Shown: piece after piece, positions 34,429-47,900 of the stretch | How positions within the stretch are numbered: position 1 is the first letter of the stretch | Layout: each line of letters starts with the position of its first letter | DNA from: Terriglobales bacterium | GTDB taxonomy: Bacteria; Acidobacteriota; Terriglobia; Bryobacterales; Bryobacteraceae | Direction: 5' to 3' | Assembly: GCA_027485675.1 (NCBI GenBank) | Contig: JAIXQP010000025.1 | Span: forward strand, 62,001 to 126,000 | DNA length: 64,000 bases | Program-made: the position numbers and the translations under genes | The notes under the pieces: model-generated | Told to the model about the DNA's origin: nothing | The model's input: the letters and a program-made list of their open reading frames with translations, nothing else | Databases searched by the model: none

Positions 34429-35990
34429 GGAAGCAGACGCAGACGGTTGCCATCATCGGCGGCGGTCCGACGGGGATCGGTATTGGCCGCGAACTGCGCG
34501 ACGGCGGGATCGACTTCGAGATCTTCGAAGCCGCAGACGATTTCGGCGGCGTTTGGAATAGCGCGGGCGCGTGCGGCAGGACGTATCCATCGCTGCACCT
34601 GATTTCACCAAAGTTCAATACGCAGGTGGCCGACTTTCCGATGCCGGAGGACTATCCGGACTATCCGAGCCATGAGTTGATGCTGCGCTACATCCGCTCC
34701 TATGCCAAGGCGTTCGGGATGTATGAGAGGACGCGGTTTGGATCGAAGGTGGCGCGGTTGGAACCGGTGGGGAGTGAGTGGCGGGTTACGACGGCGAAGG
34801 GCGAGTCGGCGCAATATCCGCTCGTGGTGGTGGCGAATGGGCTGCAGCGGATTCCGCGGTTTCCGAAGTATCCGGGGCAGTTTGACGGTGAGTCGATTCA
34901 TTCCTCGCAGTACAAGACCGCGGAGCAGGTGCGCGGGAAGAGGGTGCTGGTGGTTGGAGGGGGGAACTCCGGCTGCGACATGGCGGTGGATGCGGTGCAT
35001 CATGCGGCGGCGGTGTATCACAGCACGCGGCGCGGCTACTACTACCAACCAAAATTCGTCGGCGGGAAACCGACGCCGCAATGGATGATGGAGCTGGGTA
35101 ACAAGTTCCCCACGAAGCAGGAGACGCTCGCGTATATCCAGGAGACGTTCCGGTTGGCGGGTTTCGACGGGACCGACTACGGGTTGCCGAAGCCGGACTA
35201 TCCGCTGGATGCGGCGCATCCGATTATGAACTCGCAGATCCTCTATCACATTGGCCATGGAGACATCCGGGCCAAGGGCGATATCGCGTCGTTCGAGGGG
35301 CGGCGGGTAAGGTTCGTGGATGGCGAAGAGGCGGAGTTCGACGTCGTGATCTATGCGACGGGATACGACCGCGATCTTTCGTTCCTGGATCGCGGGCTGC
35401 TGGAGTGGAAGTCCGGCATTCCCAGTCTGTTTCTGCATTCGGTGCCGCGCAATCTGGACAACCTGCTGTTCATGGGCTTCATTAACTCCGCGGCGGGATT
35501 AGGCGATGGGTTGAAGACCCAGGGCCACTTCGTGCGGAGCTACGCGCGCGCCTACTTTGGGCAGACGTCTGGCCTGGCGGCGTTTCTCGCGGCTAAGCGC
35601 ACGGACGATCCTGACATCGGGCAGGGCTACTTTGTCGATTCGCACCGGCACTTGTGGGAGGCCGACCTTTGGAAGCTTCTGGCGCAGATGAGGAAGTATC
35701 GCGACATGCTGGAGGAGTCGGCGCCGGCCGTTGCGACCGTGGCGGAGGCCGCGATGGACCTGCCGACGGTCGAGCGCGAAGTGCTGCGGCTGGCCGCGGC
35801 GGCGCTTGGTGTCGCGGAAGAGGAACTGGACCCGACGGTGAATCTGTCGCGGTATGGCGTCGATTCGATTGCGATTACGGAAGTCATGGTGCGGATCTCG
35901 CGACACTTTGGCATTTCCGTGGCGCCCACGACCTTCTTTGAAGCCAAGCATTTTCGCGATCTGAGCAGTATCCTGGTTGCGCGCTACGGG
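32056..35990 (+). other. Split module 6: KS6-DH* on PKS1, flavin monooxygenase-ACP6 on PKS2
   Basis: KS6 (PKS1 about 5355-5768; Cys5519) is followed by a linker and a C-terminal region (about 5902-6143) that looks like a dehydratase fold but has no HxxxGxxxxP. PKS2 then opens with a flavin-dependent monooxygenase (about 8-439; GGGPTG at the start, FMO fingerprint FDGESIHSSQY at 153-163, second nucleotide site VLVVGGGNSG) and ACP6 (Ser481 in YGVDSIA). In-line oxygenases of this type insert oxygen next to a carbonyl (Baeyer-Villiger) or hydroxylate ACP-bound chains in trans-AT pathways such as oocydin and sesbanimide. Confidence 0.82.
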
Positions 35991-38900
35991 AAGGCGATGG
36001 GGAAGCAGTCACGGCAGCCTGTTGCGACTCCGCCGGCTGGGGACGAACCGGCTAGCTGGATTGCGCGGCACCGCCGGGTAAAGAAGAGGGCGGCGCCAAC
36101 GGGTCAACGGAAGATCGCGATTATCGCCATGGATGGCGTGTTTCCGAAGAGCGCGGACCTGGACGCGCTGGAGGGACATCTGCGCCGCGGCGATGACTGT
36201 ATTGAAGAGATCCCGGCGGACCGTTGGGATTGGCGGAGTTGTTATGGGGACCCGAAGCAAGGTCCATACAGCAATGTGAAGTATGGCGGCTTTGTGCCGA
36301 ATCATGACCGTTTCGACGCGGCATTCTTTCATATTTCGCCGCGCGAGGCCGAGTTGATGGACCCGCAGCACCGGCTGTATCTGGAGTGCGTTTGGCGGCT
36401 GTTTGAACGCGGCGGGTATGCCGCGGGTTCGCTGGCGGGAAAGAAAGTTGGGATGTTCCTGGGGATCAATCTACAGGACTACACCGATATGGTGAATCGC
36501 GCCGGCATTCGCGACGCGGTGCAGTTAACGGGACTGGGGCATATGTTTTGTCCCAACCGGCTGTCGTTTCTGTTCGATATCCATGGGCCGAGCGAGGTGA
36601 TCGACACGGCGTGCTCCAGTTCGCTGGTGGCGGTGCATCGCGCGGTGATGAGCATCCTGCATGAGGGTTGCGAGATGGCTGTGGCGGGCGGGGCGAATCT
36701 GATGTTGACACCCACGCAGCACATCATGTTCTCGAAGGTGGGGATGCTGGCCGAGGATGGCCGGTGCAAAACCTTCTCCCGCGAGGCGAATGGCTATGTG
36801 CGCTCGGAGGGGATTGGAGCGGTACTGCTGAAGCCTCTGGAGGCGGCCGAACGCGATGGCGATCCGATTCTGGGCGTGATTCTGGGCAGCGCCGAGAATC
36901 ATGGCGGAGCGGCTACGTCGTTGACTGCACCGAATCCGAAGGCACAGGCGGAGTTGATTGTGGAGGCGCACCGCCAGGCAGCCTTGGACCCGCGCAGCAT
37001 TACGGCGATCGAATGTCATGGGACCGGAACATCGCTGGGCGATCCGATTGAGGTTGAGGGTTTGAAGTCAGCGTTCGCGAGGCTGTATCAGGAGCGGGGC
37101 TTGGCTCCGGCTGCGATGCCGCATTGTGGGCTGGGTTCCGTGAAGTCAAACATCGGACATGCGGAAACGGCGGCGGGTATTGCGGGGTTGATGAAGCTGG
37201 TGCTCGGAATGCAGAGCGGGTGGCTGTACCGGACCCTGCATTGTGAGAACCAGAATCCGCTGATTGATTTGGCGGGGAGTCCGTTCCGGTTGCTGCGTGA
37301 GGCGCAGCCTTGGACGCGGCCGGTGATAGATGGAGTGGAGCATCCACGCAGGGCCGGGGTGAGTTCATTCGGCGCGGGCGGCGCAAATGCGCATATTGTG
37401 TTGGAGGAGTATCGAGGCTCGCAGACTGGGCCGCCGTCCGCTGGGTCATTCGTGATTCCGCTGTCGGCAAAGTCACAAGAAGCATTGGATCGGCGGGTGA
37501 AGCAACTGGCCGATTGGATTGCGGCTCACGAAAATTGCAACCTGCGGGACCTCGCCTATACGTTGCAAGTGGGGCGCGACGCCATGCGGGTGCGAATGGC
37601 CTACGTCGTTAGCGATGTGGCGGACTTGCAGCACCAATTGCGCGGGCCGGAGCAGTCGCGTCCTTCCTCACCCCTGGCCGAGCGATGGGTACGCGGAGAG
37701 GCGGTGGATTGGGAGTCGCAGTATGCGGGTCAGCCGAAGCCGCAGCGCCTTGCCTTACCGGCATATCCGTTTGCGGCCAAGCGCTACTGGCTGCCCGTGG
37801 AAACGGCGCCGGAGCACTTCACGCGGAGTTTCGATGGACGGGAGTCGTTCTTGCGGGATCATCGCGTCGGCGGTCAGCCGGTGCTTCCTGGCGTGATGTA
37901 TCTGGAGCTGGTTTGTGCGGCGTTGCGGGCGGCTGGAAGAGCGGCGATCCAGATTCGGCAGGCGGTTTGGATGAAGCCACTGGTGGTGAGCGGTCCCGTG
38001 AAGGTGGAAGTCCGGCTGGAGCCGAGAGTGGAGATTGCCAGCGTCGGTGCTGACGGGACGCGGGAGGTCCATTTTCAGGCCCGTTTGGGTGACTCTGCGT
38101 TGACGGAGGCTGCCGGCGTCGCCCCTTTGCAAGGCGGCCAGTTCTTCGATGGCGGCGAAATCTACCGGCTCTTTGATGGCATGGGCATTCAGTATGGGCC
38201 GACGCATCGTGCAATTCAGTCGCTGCGGGCCGGGGCGGCCGGCGTGACGGCGGAGTTGCGTTTGCCGGGTGAAGCTGGGAGGTTGGACGAGTTTACTCTG
38301 CACCCGAGCTTGTTGGATGCGGCCTTGCAGTCGGCGTTGGGCATGCAAGTGGGCGATGCGAGAACAGCGGCGCTGCCGTTTGCGTTGGAGAGCATAAGCA
38401 TTGCTGGGTCGCTGACCGAGGCCATGGTTGTCCATGTGCGGCCTTCGGAAAAGCGAGGCGCGTTAGACCTGGATCTGGCGAACGCGAGTGGTCAGGTCGC
38501 GGTGCGATTGCGCGGCTTTGTGACGCGGGCGATTGCGCCTGCCAGCGACAACGTCTTCTTCTTCGCGCCGGCGTGGCAGCGATTGCCGGAGTCGCCGCGC
38601 AACGCTGTGAGCTTCGACGAGCGGATCGCGTGGGTCGCTGGACCGCCGGGTCGGCTGGATGGCTGGACCTGGCAACGGTTTCCGAGCACGGACTTCCATG
38701 CGTGCTTCCAGAGCTTGCTGGCAGAGCTACAACGGATCGCAGCGGCGCCGTCGCGGCGTATTCTGCTGCAGGTGTGCGTAGCGGAGAGTTCGCGGTTGCT
38801 GGCCTTGTCGGCGATGCTGCGTAGCGCGCGGATGGAGTGTTCCTGGCTGTGGCCGCAAATCGTAGTGGTGCCGGATGACCGCGACGCTGCTCCGTTTCTG

Positions 38901-41900
38901 GCTGAGGCGTCGGCCTTGCCGCAGCACGGCATGATTCGGTTTGGCGTGGATGGAAAGGCGGAGGTGAGGTGCTGGGAGCGGCCGACGCTTCCAGAGGCTG
39001 CGATTTCATGGCGGCCGAAAGGGGTGTATCTCATCACCGGCGGCGGAGGATCGTTGGCGCGAATGCTGGCGCGCCATATCGCCGAAGAAGCGCCTGGCGC
39101 GTCGATTGTTCTGGCTGGACGCACGGTACCTGAGTCTGACTTGGGCGGTTCGATGTGGTTCCGGCGGACGGATGTGACGAAGGCGGATGAAGTGGAGTCG
39201 TTGATCGCGGAAGTGCGGCAACGGCATGGCCGCATTGATGGCGTCTTCCATGCGGCTGGCGTGCTGGACGACGCGCCGCTATTGCAGACGTCAGCGCCGC
39301 GGGCCTTGGCGGTGATGGCGCCCAAGGTGGATGGCGCGATTCATCTGGACAGGGCGATTGCTGATGCTCCGCTCGACTTTTTTGTTCTGTTCGGATCTGT
39401 AGCAGGCGTGTTGGGCAATGCGGGACAGTCGGCGTACGCGGCGGCGAATGCCTATCTCGATGTTTTCGCAGCGGAACGTCAGGCCACACGGCCGGGCCGG
39501 ACCGTCGCGGTGGATTGGCCGCTGTGGCGCGATGGCGGCATGCGCATGGATGAGTCAACGGCAGCGTTGATGCGGCGGACCACGGGGCTGGATAGCCTGA
39601 CCACGCCGGATGGCTTGCTGGCTTTACGGCGCATTCTGGGATCAGGGTTGACGCAGGTGATGGTGGCGTGTGGCGATGCGGAACGGATCGCCCGCTACCT
39701 GGCCGCGACGCCGGAGTTGCCGACGGTGGCCGCTTCGAAAGTGGACCAACCGGCGCTTCGAACCAAGGTCATGGCCGGACTGGTGGACTGCGTTTGCCAA
39801 CTGCTGAAACTGGAGCCAGCCGATCTTTCTCCAGATACGGAACTGACGGAGTATGGCTTCGATTCGATCACATTCACCCAGTTCGCGAACGCGTTGAATG
39901 ACCGCTTTGATCTGGAAGTAACGCCGACATTGTTCTTCGAGTTCCCTACGCTGCAGCAATTGGCGGATGGACTGATTGCCGGGAATGGCCCGGCGTTGTC
40001 GTCTAGGTTAGGCGTGAAGGCGGTTCCTGTGGCTCCGGCCCCGCAATGGCAACCGGAGGCAGCGCCTGCGCAGAAGCAACCGGCCGACGCCGTGGCGATT
40101 ATCGGGATGAGCGGCGCGTTCCCGATGGCGAAGGACTTGGATGCGTTCTGGCGGAATCTCGTTGAGGGACGCGATGCGATTGGGGAAGTTCCTCCGGATC
40201 GTTGGGACTGGAAAGCCTACTGGGGCGATCCTGCAAAAGAGCCCGGGCGCACGAATGTGAAGTGGGGCGGGTTCATGGAGAATGTCGCGGAATTCGACGC
40301 GGCGTTCTTCGGCATTTCACCTCCCGAGGCGCGGGCGATGGATCCGCAGCAGCGGCTGCTGTTGACACAGGCTTGGCGCGCGTTGGAGGATGCCGGCATT
40401 GCGCCGCGGAGGTTGGCGGGGTCGAATACTGGCGTGTTTATCGGGATCGCCGACACCGGTTACAGCCGGCTGATGGCGCAGGCCGGTGCGAGTCTTGAAG
40501 GCTATGTGATGACGGGTTTGGCGCCGTCGTTGGGGCCGAACCGCATCAGTCATTTTCTGAATCTGCATGGGCCGAGTGTGGCGGTGGAGACGGCGTGCTC
40601 CAGTTCGCTGGTCGCGGTGAGCCGTGCGATGGAGTCGATTCGATCGGGCGCTTGTGATTGCGCGCTGGCGGGCGGTGTCAATACGCTACTGCTGCCCGAT
40701 TCGTTTATTGGCTTTACGCGGGCTGGCATGTTGTCGCCGGATGGCCGCTGCAAGGCGTTTGCGTCGAGCGCGAATGGCTATGCGCGCGGTGAGGGCGTGG
40801 GACTAGTCGTATTGAAGCGCTTGGAGCTAGCCGAGCGCGACGGCGACCGTATTCTGGCGGTGATCCGCGCGGCCGCGGAGAATCATGGCGGACGTGCCGG
40901 ATCATTGACGGCCCCGAATCCGAAGGCGCAAGCCGAGTTGTTGCGCACGGCGTACACACGCGCCGGTTTTGATCCTCGCACGGTGACCTACCTTGAGGCG
41001 CACGGCACGGGTACGTCGCTGGGGGATCCGATTGAGGTGGAGGCGCTCACGGCGGCGTTTGCGGATCTTTCAAAGAGCGCGGCGCAGCAGTTTGGCGCGC
41101 AGGCCGAGAGCGCGTGTGCGATCGGCACCGTGAAGGCGAGTATTGGGCATCTAGAACTGGCGGCTGGGATTGCGGGGTTGATCAAGGTGCTGCTGCAGAT
41201 GCGTCACCGGACGATCGTGGGGGTGCTGCATTGTGACCAGTTGAATCCGTATTTGAAGCTCGACGGGACGCGATTCCATGTGGCGCAGCGCAATGAAGAA
41301 TGGCGGCGTCCAGTGGATGAGCACGGGCGCGAGTTGCCTTTGCGCGCGGGCGTTAGCAGCTTTGGTTTCGGCGGCAGCAATGCGCATTTGGCGTTGGAGG
41401 AGTATGTCGCTCCGGCGGCGCAGACTCCTGCCGTGTCGTCGCCGGAAATGATCGTGCTTTCGGCCAGGACGCCTGAGCAGTTGACGGAGTCGGCGCAGAG
41501 CCTTGCTACTGCTTTATCGAGCGGCGAGTACGCTTTGACGGAGGTCGCGTATACGCTGCAATGCGGGCGTGATGCCATGGAGCATCGGCTGGCGTTTGTG
41601 GCGGCGAGCATTCGGGAAGTCGTGTCGAAGTTGCAGGCGTTTGTTTCCGGAACGCGCGACACGGAACTGCATGTAGGGTCGGCGAAGGCGAATCGCGAGA
41701 TGCTGACGGCGTTGGAGTCCGATGAGGAGGTGTTACGGACGCTGGCGACGTTGCCGCAGCGGGGCAAGCACGATGCGCTTCTGAGCTTATGGGTGCGTGG
41801 CCTTCCGTTCGCGTGGCGATCGTTGCACGGCAGTGCTGCGCCGCGTCGAACGGCACTGCCCGGTTATCCGTTTGCGACGACACGGTATTGGGTAGAGCAA

Positions 41901-44900
41901 GCCACTCCGCCCCTTACTGCTAACGTGATTCGGGGCGATGATTGGTTCATTCGCGATCATGTAGTGGATCAGCAACCGGTGTTGCCCGGCGTGATGCACC
42001 TCGAAATGGTGCGGAACGCCGTCGTCCGCGCGGGGGGCTGGGGCGGGCGGGCTCTCGAATTGCGGCAGCACACATGGCTGCGGCCGGTGACGGTGAACGG
42101 CGACGCGATTCGTTTGTCAGTGAGCACGAGCGCGTCGCCGGACGGATCCTTCGCGTACGAATTACGGAGCAGTGCCGTACACAGCATGGGTAGTGCTGTT
42201 GCGGTTAATGTACAAACGCCTCGCGTTGACTTGGACCTTCTGCGGCAGCAGGCATCGAGAGCGATTGCGGTTGGGGAGAGCTATCAAAGATTTGCGTCGC
42301 TCGGGTTGCAGTACGGACCGGCGCAGCGTGCGCTTCATGGATTGTTTGCCGGAACTGACTTTGCCGTCGCCGAGCTTCGCATGCCAGAGGGTACAAATGA
42401 CGGCGCGTTCCTGCTTCATCCTTCGCTCCTCGATGGAGCGCTGCAGGCGCTGATTGGGCTCGAAGGCGCCGCGTCCGCATTGGCGCTGCCGTATGCGGTG
42501 CGGCGCGTGCAGATCTTCTCCGAAGCGAACGCCCGGACGATGTGGGCGGTGGCGAGGCGGGAGTCGGCGAGTGCGTACCAGATCGATGTTTGCCAGCCGG
42601 ACGGCACGGTTTGCGTACGTATGGAAGGACTGGCGGTCCGACGCGCGCCAGTGGAGAAAGCACCCCAGGTGAGCACGCTGGCGGAGTTAGTCCGCATTGC
42701 GGCGAAGGTGCTTGAAGTGGATGCCTCCGTGATTGAAACGGATGTGGAGCTTGGGGAGTTTGGTTTTGACTCGATCACGATGACGGCGTTCGCGTCGAAG
42801 GTGAACTCCGAACTTGGCTTATCGTTGACGCCGGCAGATTTCTTCGAGTTCGCCACGCTGGAGCGTCTCGCCGGCCACATTGGCGAGCGGAGCGTCTCGG
42901 CGCCGGTTACCTTGCAATCCGCGCCAGCGGAGGAGAAGGAAGATGCAATTGCCATTGTGGGGATGAGTTGTCATTTCCCAATGGCCCCCGATGCCGAGAG
43001 TTTTTGGAGGAACCTGAGGGAGGGCCGGGATTGCATCACGGAGGTCCCGGCGGACCGCTGGGATTGGCGTGCGATCTACGGCGATCCCAAGCAGGAGCCG
43101 GGCAAGACGAACGTCCAGTGGGGCGGGTTCGCCGACGGCATCCTCGACTTTGACCCGCTGTTTTTCGGGATCTCGCCGCGCGAAGCGTCCTGGATGGATC
43201 CGCAGCAGCGGCTGCTGTTGATGCACGTTTGGAAGGCGCTGGAGGATGCGGGCCATGCGCCGCGTCAACTGGCAGGACGTAGCATCGGCATCTTCGTGGG
43301 TACGTCGATGAGCAGCCGGACGGCGGCGGCGGACACTGGCGGCGAGTCCTATGCGGCAACTGGCGCGGTGCCTTCCGTAGGCCCCAACCGGGCCAGCTAC
43401 TTCTTTGACTGGCATGGCCCGAGCGAGCCGGTGGAAACGGCGTGCTCCAGTTCGCTGGTTGCCATTCATCGCGCGGTGCAGGCGATGCGGTCCGGCGATT
43501 GCGAGATGGCTGTTGTTGGCGGTATCAACACGATGGTCACGCCAGAGGCGCACATCCTGTTTTCACAGGCGGGGATGCTGTCGCCGGATGGCCGCTGCAA
43601 GACGTTCTCCGCGGGCGCCAACGGCTATGTGCGCGGCGAAGGCGTCGGAATGCTGGTGTTGAAGCGGCTTTCCCAGGCAAGGCGCGACAGCAATTCGATC
43701 TACGCGATTGTGCGCGGAACGGCAGTGAATCATGGTGGCCGGGCGAACTCGCTGACGGCTCCGAACACCGCGGCGCAATCCGATTTGCTGAAGACCGCGT
43801 ACCAACGGGCGGGCGTGGATCCGTCCACGGTCACGTACATCGAAGCGCACGGCACGGGAACGGCCCTGGGCGATCCGGTGGAAGTGAATGCGCTGAAATC
43901 CCTGTTCCAGAAAGGCGACGGCCGTTGTGCACTGGGCTCGGTGAAGACGAATATCGGCCACCTGGAACTTGCGGCCGGGGTGGCCGGGTTGATCAAGGTG
44001 CTGCTGCAGATGCAGCATCGGACTCTGGCGCCAACGCTGCATTGTGACGAACAGAATCCGTACATCGATTTCAGCGGGTCGCCGCTGTATCTGGTGCGGG
44101 AGGCGCAGACTTGGGAAGGTCCGAGGCGGGCAGGCGTTAGCAGCTTCGGGTTCGGCGGCGTAAACGCGCATGTAATTGTGGAGGAGTATGAGCAGCAGCA
44201 GCGAGTGCCGGGATTTGGTCCGGCGCTGATGGTGCTTTCGGCCCGCGAGGAGGACCGGCTGCGTGCGCTGGCACGGTCACTGGCGGACAGTTTTGGCGAG
44301 CGTTATAGCGACGCGGATCTGCAGGATGCTTCGTACACGCTGTTGGTGGGTCGCGACGCGATGAAGTACCGGCTGGCCGTGGTGGTGCAGACAGCGGTGG
44401 AGCTGCGGGCGAAGCTGCAAGCCTTTGCGAACGGGCAAGTCGAAGGCGTCCTCACGGGGTGCGTGGAGCGAAAAGCCACCGCGCCCGCAATGGCTGGCAG
44501 CACCCTGGAGGCGATGGGTAGGCATTGGGTGAATGGCGGCGAGTTGGATCTGGACGCGATGTTCGAGCGGGGACAACGGCGTTTGCTGCATTTGCCGACG
44601 TATCCATTCGCAACGACGCGGCCAGCATCGGGGATCGTGCTCGATCCGGCGGCCTACTATCTGCGGGACCATCGCATTCATTCGCAATCCGTGCTGCCAG
44701 GCGCCATGAGTTTGGAGTTGGTGCGTACCGCGTTCGGGGAGGCTGTGCCGGTGACGATGCGGCAGATCTTGTGGCGGCAGCCGGTGATCGTGGAGAGTCA
44801 ACCGGTGGCGGCGCGCGTGGATCTTGACGCGGCCAAGGGTAGCTTCCGCTTCGTGACGGGCGAGGATACGGTTCACGTTCAGGGCTTTATCGCCGCGGGT

Positions 44901-47900
44901 GCCGAGGAAGGCGGGCACATAGATGTCGAGGCAATACGGTCGCGCTGTCGGGAACAGATCACCAGCCGGGAGTTTTATGCGGTATTTGAGCCCTCAGGTA
45001 TTGCCTATGGCCCCAGCTTCCGACCGGTAGAAGAGGCGTTCGCCGGTGAGGTGGAAGCGCTGACCAAACTGCGTCTGCCAAAGAGCTCATCCTCTCATTC
45101 GGCAATGCACCCTGTGATGCTCGACGGCGCGTTTCAATCGTGCGCGCTGTTGCTGCGCGGACTCGGAGCGGAGACAGCGGTGCCGTTTGCTGTAGAAAGG
45201 CTGGAGGTGTTGCGGCCCACTGCGGACGAGATGTGGGTCCATGTGCGGGAGACGCTCTCCGCGGGCGCTTCTATTCGCAGGTTGGATATTGATTTAGCGG
45301 ATGGCGATGGGAGGGTCTGCGTCAAAGTGCGTGGATTCTCGCTGCGGACGATGACCACGCCGTCACCGCAGCCTCCGCGGCAACAGCGCGTTCGCGATAC
45401 GCGAGCCTTGCTGGCGCGACTCGTGGCGGAGGAATCGGGCGTCAGCCGGAACTCCATTTCGTCGGAGGAACCGCTGGAAGCGTACGGTCTTGATTCCATG
45501 ATGATCGGGAAGTTGACGGATCGCCTGGAGCGTGAGTATGGGCCGTTATCGAAGACGCTGTTCTTCGAGTATCAGAACATTGAACAATTGGCCCGCTATC
45601 TGGATGAAGAGCATGCGCCCTTGGCTACGCCACGAGTGCAGGCTAAGCCTGCGGCGGATGGCGCCATCGCAATTATTGGCTTGGCTGGCCGGTATCCGGG
45701 TGCTCGGAATCTGGATGAGTTCTGGGAGAATTTGGCCCGGGGGCGGGACTGCATCACGGAGGTCCCGCGGTCGCGATGGGACCATAGCCGCTACTATGAT
45801 CCGGAGTCCCGCGCGCCCGGGAAAACGAACAGCAAGTGGGGCGGATTCATCGACGACGCCGAGTGTTTCGACCCGCTATTCTTCAACGTCTCACCGCGGG
45901 AGGCGGAGTTCCTGGATCCACAGGAACGCATCTTTCTGCAGTGCGCCTGGGAAGCCATGGAAGACGCGGGCTATACTCGCGCCACACTGGCTCCCGCTGC
46001 GGCGCCGATGACGGGCGGCAATGTGGGAGTGTTTGTCGGCGTGATGTATGAGGAGTATCAGCTGTGGGGCGCGGAGATGACGGCCGCGGGCCGGCCGACG
46101 GTGCTGTCGAGCAGCGCCGCGTCGATCGCCAATCGGGTGTCCTATTTTTGCGACTTCCATGGACCCAGCCTGACGGTTGACACGATGTGTTCTTCGTCGC
46201 TAACGGCGATTCATCTGGCGTGTGAAAGTCTGCGTGCCGGGAGTTGCCAGGTGGCGTTAGCGGGCGGCGTGAATCTCAACCTGCATCCGAACAAGTATCT
46301 GACGCTGGCGCAAGGCCGCTTCACATCGACGACAGGCCGGTGCGAAAGCTATGGGCGCGGCGGCGATGGTTACGTACCGGGCGAAGGCGCGGGCGCCGTA
46401 ATTCTTAAGCCTTTGGAGCGCGCTATCGCCGATGGGGACCAGATTTATGGCGTGGTCCGCGCATCGGCATTGAACCATGGCGGCAAGACGAATGGCTATA
46501 CGGTTCCGAATCCCCATGCGCAGGCGGCTGTGATCACGGCGGCTTTGGAGCGAGGTGGTGTGGATGCGCGCGCCATTAGCTACATCGAAGGCCATGGCAC
46601 GGGAACCTCGCTGGGCGATCCGATTGAAATTGCGGCGCTCTCAAAGGCGTTTCGCGCCCATACGCAGGAACGGGAGTTCTGCGCGATCGGATCTGTGAAG
46701 TCGAACATTGGACACTGCGAGAGCGCTGCCGGTATCGCCGGGTTGACCAAAGTGCTCCTGCAGATGAAGCACGGGATGCTGGCGCCGTCGTTGCATTCGG
46801 AGACCTTGAATCCTGCTATCGACTTTCCCCGTTCGCCCTTCCGCGTACAGCGGCGCCTAGAGGCGTGGCCGCGCCCTGAGTCCGGCGCTCGACTGGCCGG
46901 GATCTCGGCGTTTGGCGCGGGCGGATCTAATGTGCATCTGGTTGTAGAGGAGCACGAGTCACCAGCGCGCCAGCCCGCAGTACAGCGCCCTCGAGTATTC
47001 CCCTTCTCCGCGCACACCGAAGAACAACTTACTGCGCTTCTTGAGCGGCACCTTGCGGCCTTCGCGCGGTATACGGATCAGGATTTGCCAGCGATCGCGC
47101 GGGTGCTGCAGGAGGGTCGTGAGGTGTTTGCGCAGCGGTTCGCGGTGGTGGCTTCGACCCTTGCGGATCTACACGCGCAGACCGCGGCGTATCTGAACAA
47201 CGAGCAGCCCTCGCTGCCGCACCCGGATGCACTCTGGCGAGTTGCGCGAGAGTGGATGGAGCACGGTAAGACAGACTGGGCGGCGTTGCGAGAAGCTGAA
47301 GCTACCCGCGTTAGTCTGCCGACCTATCCATTCGCGAAAGAACGGTTTTGGGCGCCACTTCCCGGCGGTTCGCCGGCGCCGCTACCGTTGTTCTTTGCGC
47401 CGTCATGGCAGCCGCAACTGGCCCAACCAGTAGTCAAGCCGGACTCTGTGGTCACGGTATTCGTCGGCGTTGATTCTACCGGTGCGGACGGTATCCGGAT
47501 ACCGGGTGATGACTACACCAGCGCTGCGGTGGAGTTACTGGGCGTGGTGCAGGACATCGTGAAGGAGCGGCCGAAGAGCGCATTGCTGCAAGTGGTGGTT
47601 CCGGCTGGAAGTGAACTCGCCGGTTTGGGTGGATTGCTGCGAACTGTGCAGTGGGAACATTCGGCCGTCCGGTGCCAACTCGTGGAGTGGGACGGTGCGG
47701 GGGGGGATCTTGCTGGGCGATTGCGCGCGGAGCGGTTCAGCGGTGAAACCCATACTCGCTATACGAGAGAGAGCCAGAGGCAAGTACGGCAATGGCGCGA
47801 GTTGACGGCGGAGCCCAACGTGGCCACGCCGTGGAAAGATGGCGGGGTCTATCTGATTGTGGGTGGCGCTGGCGGTCTTGGCTTGCTACTCGCCGAAGAG

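Noticed and set aside
29300-43470. Repeated KS segments considered as mobile or CRISPR-like repeats
   Set aside because: Repeats are spaced by whole modules and encode the KS active site; there is no spacer structure or transposase. I saw no CRISPR array in the window.
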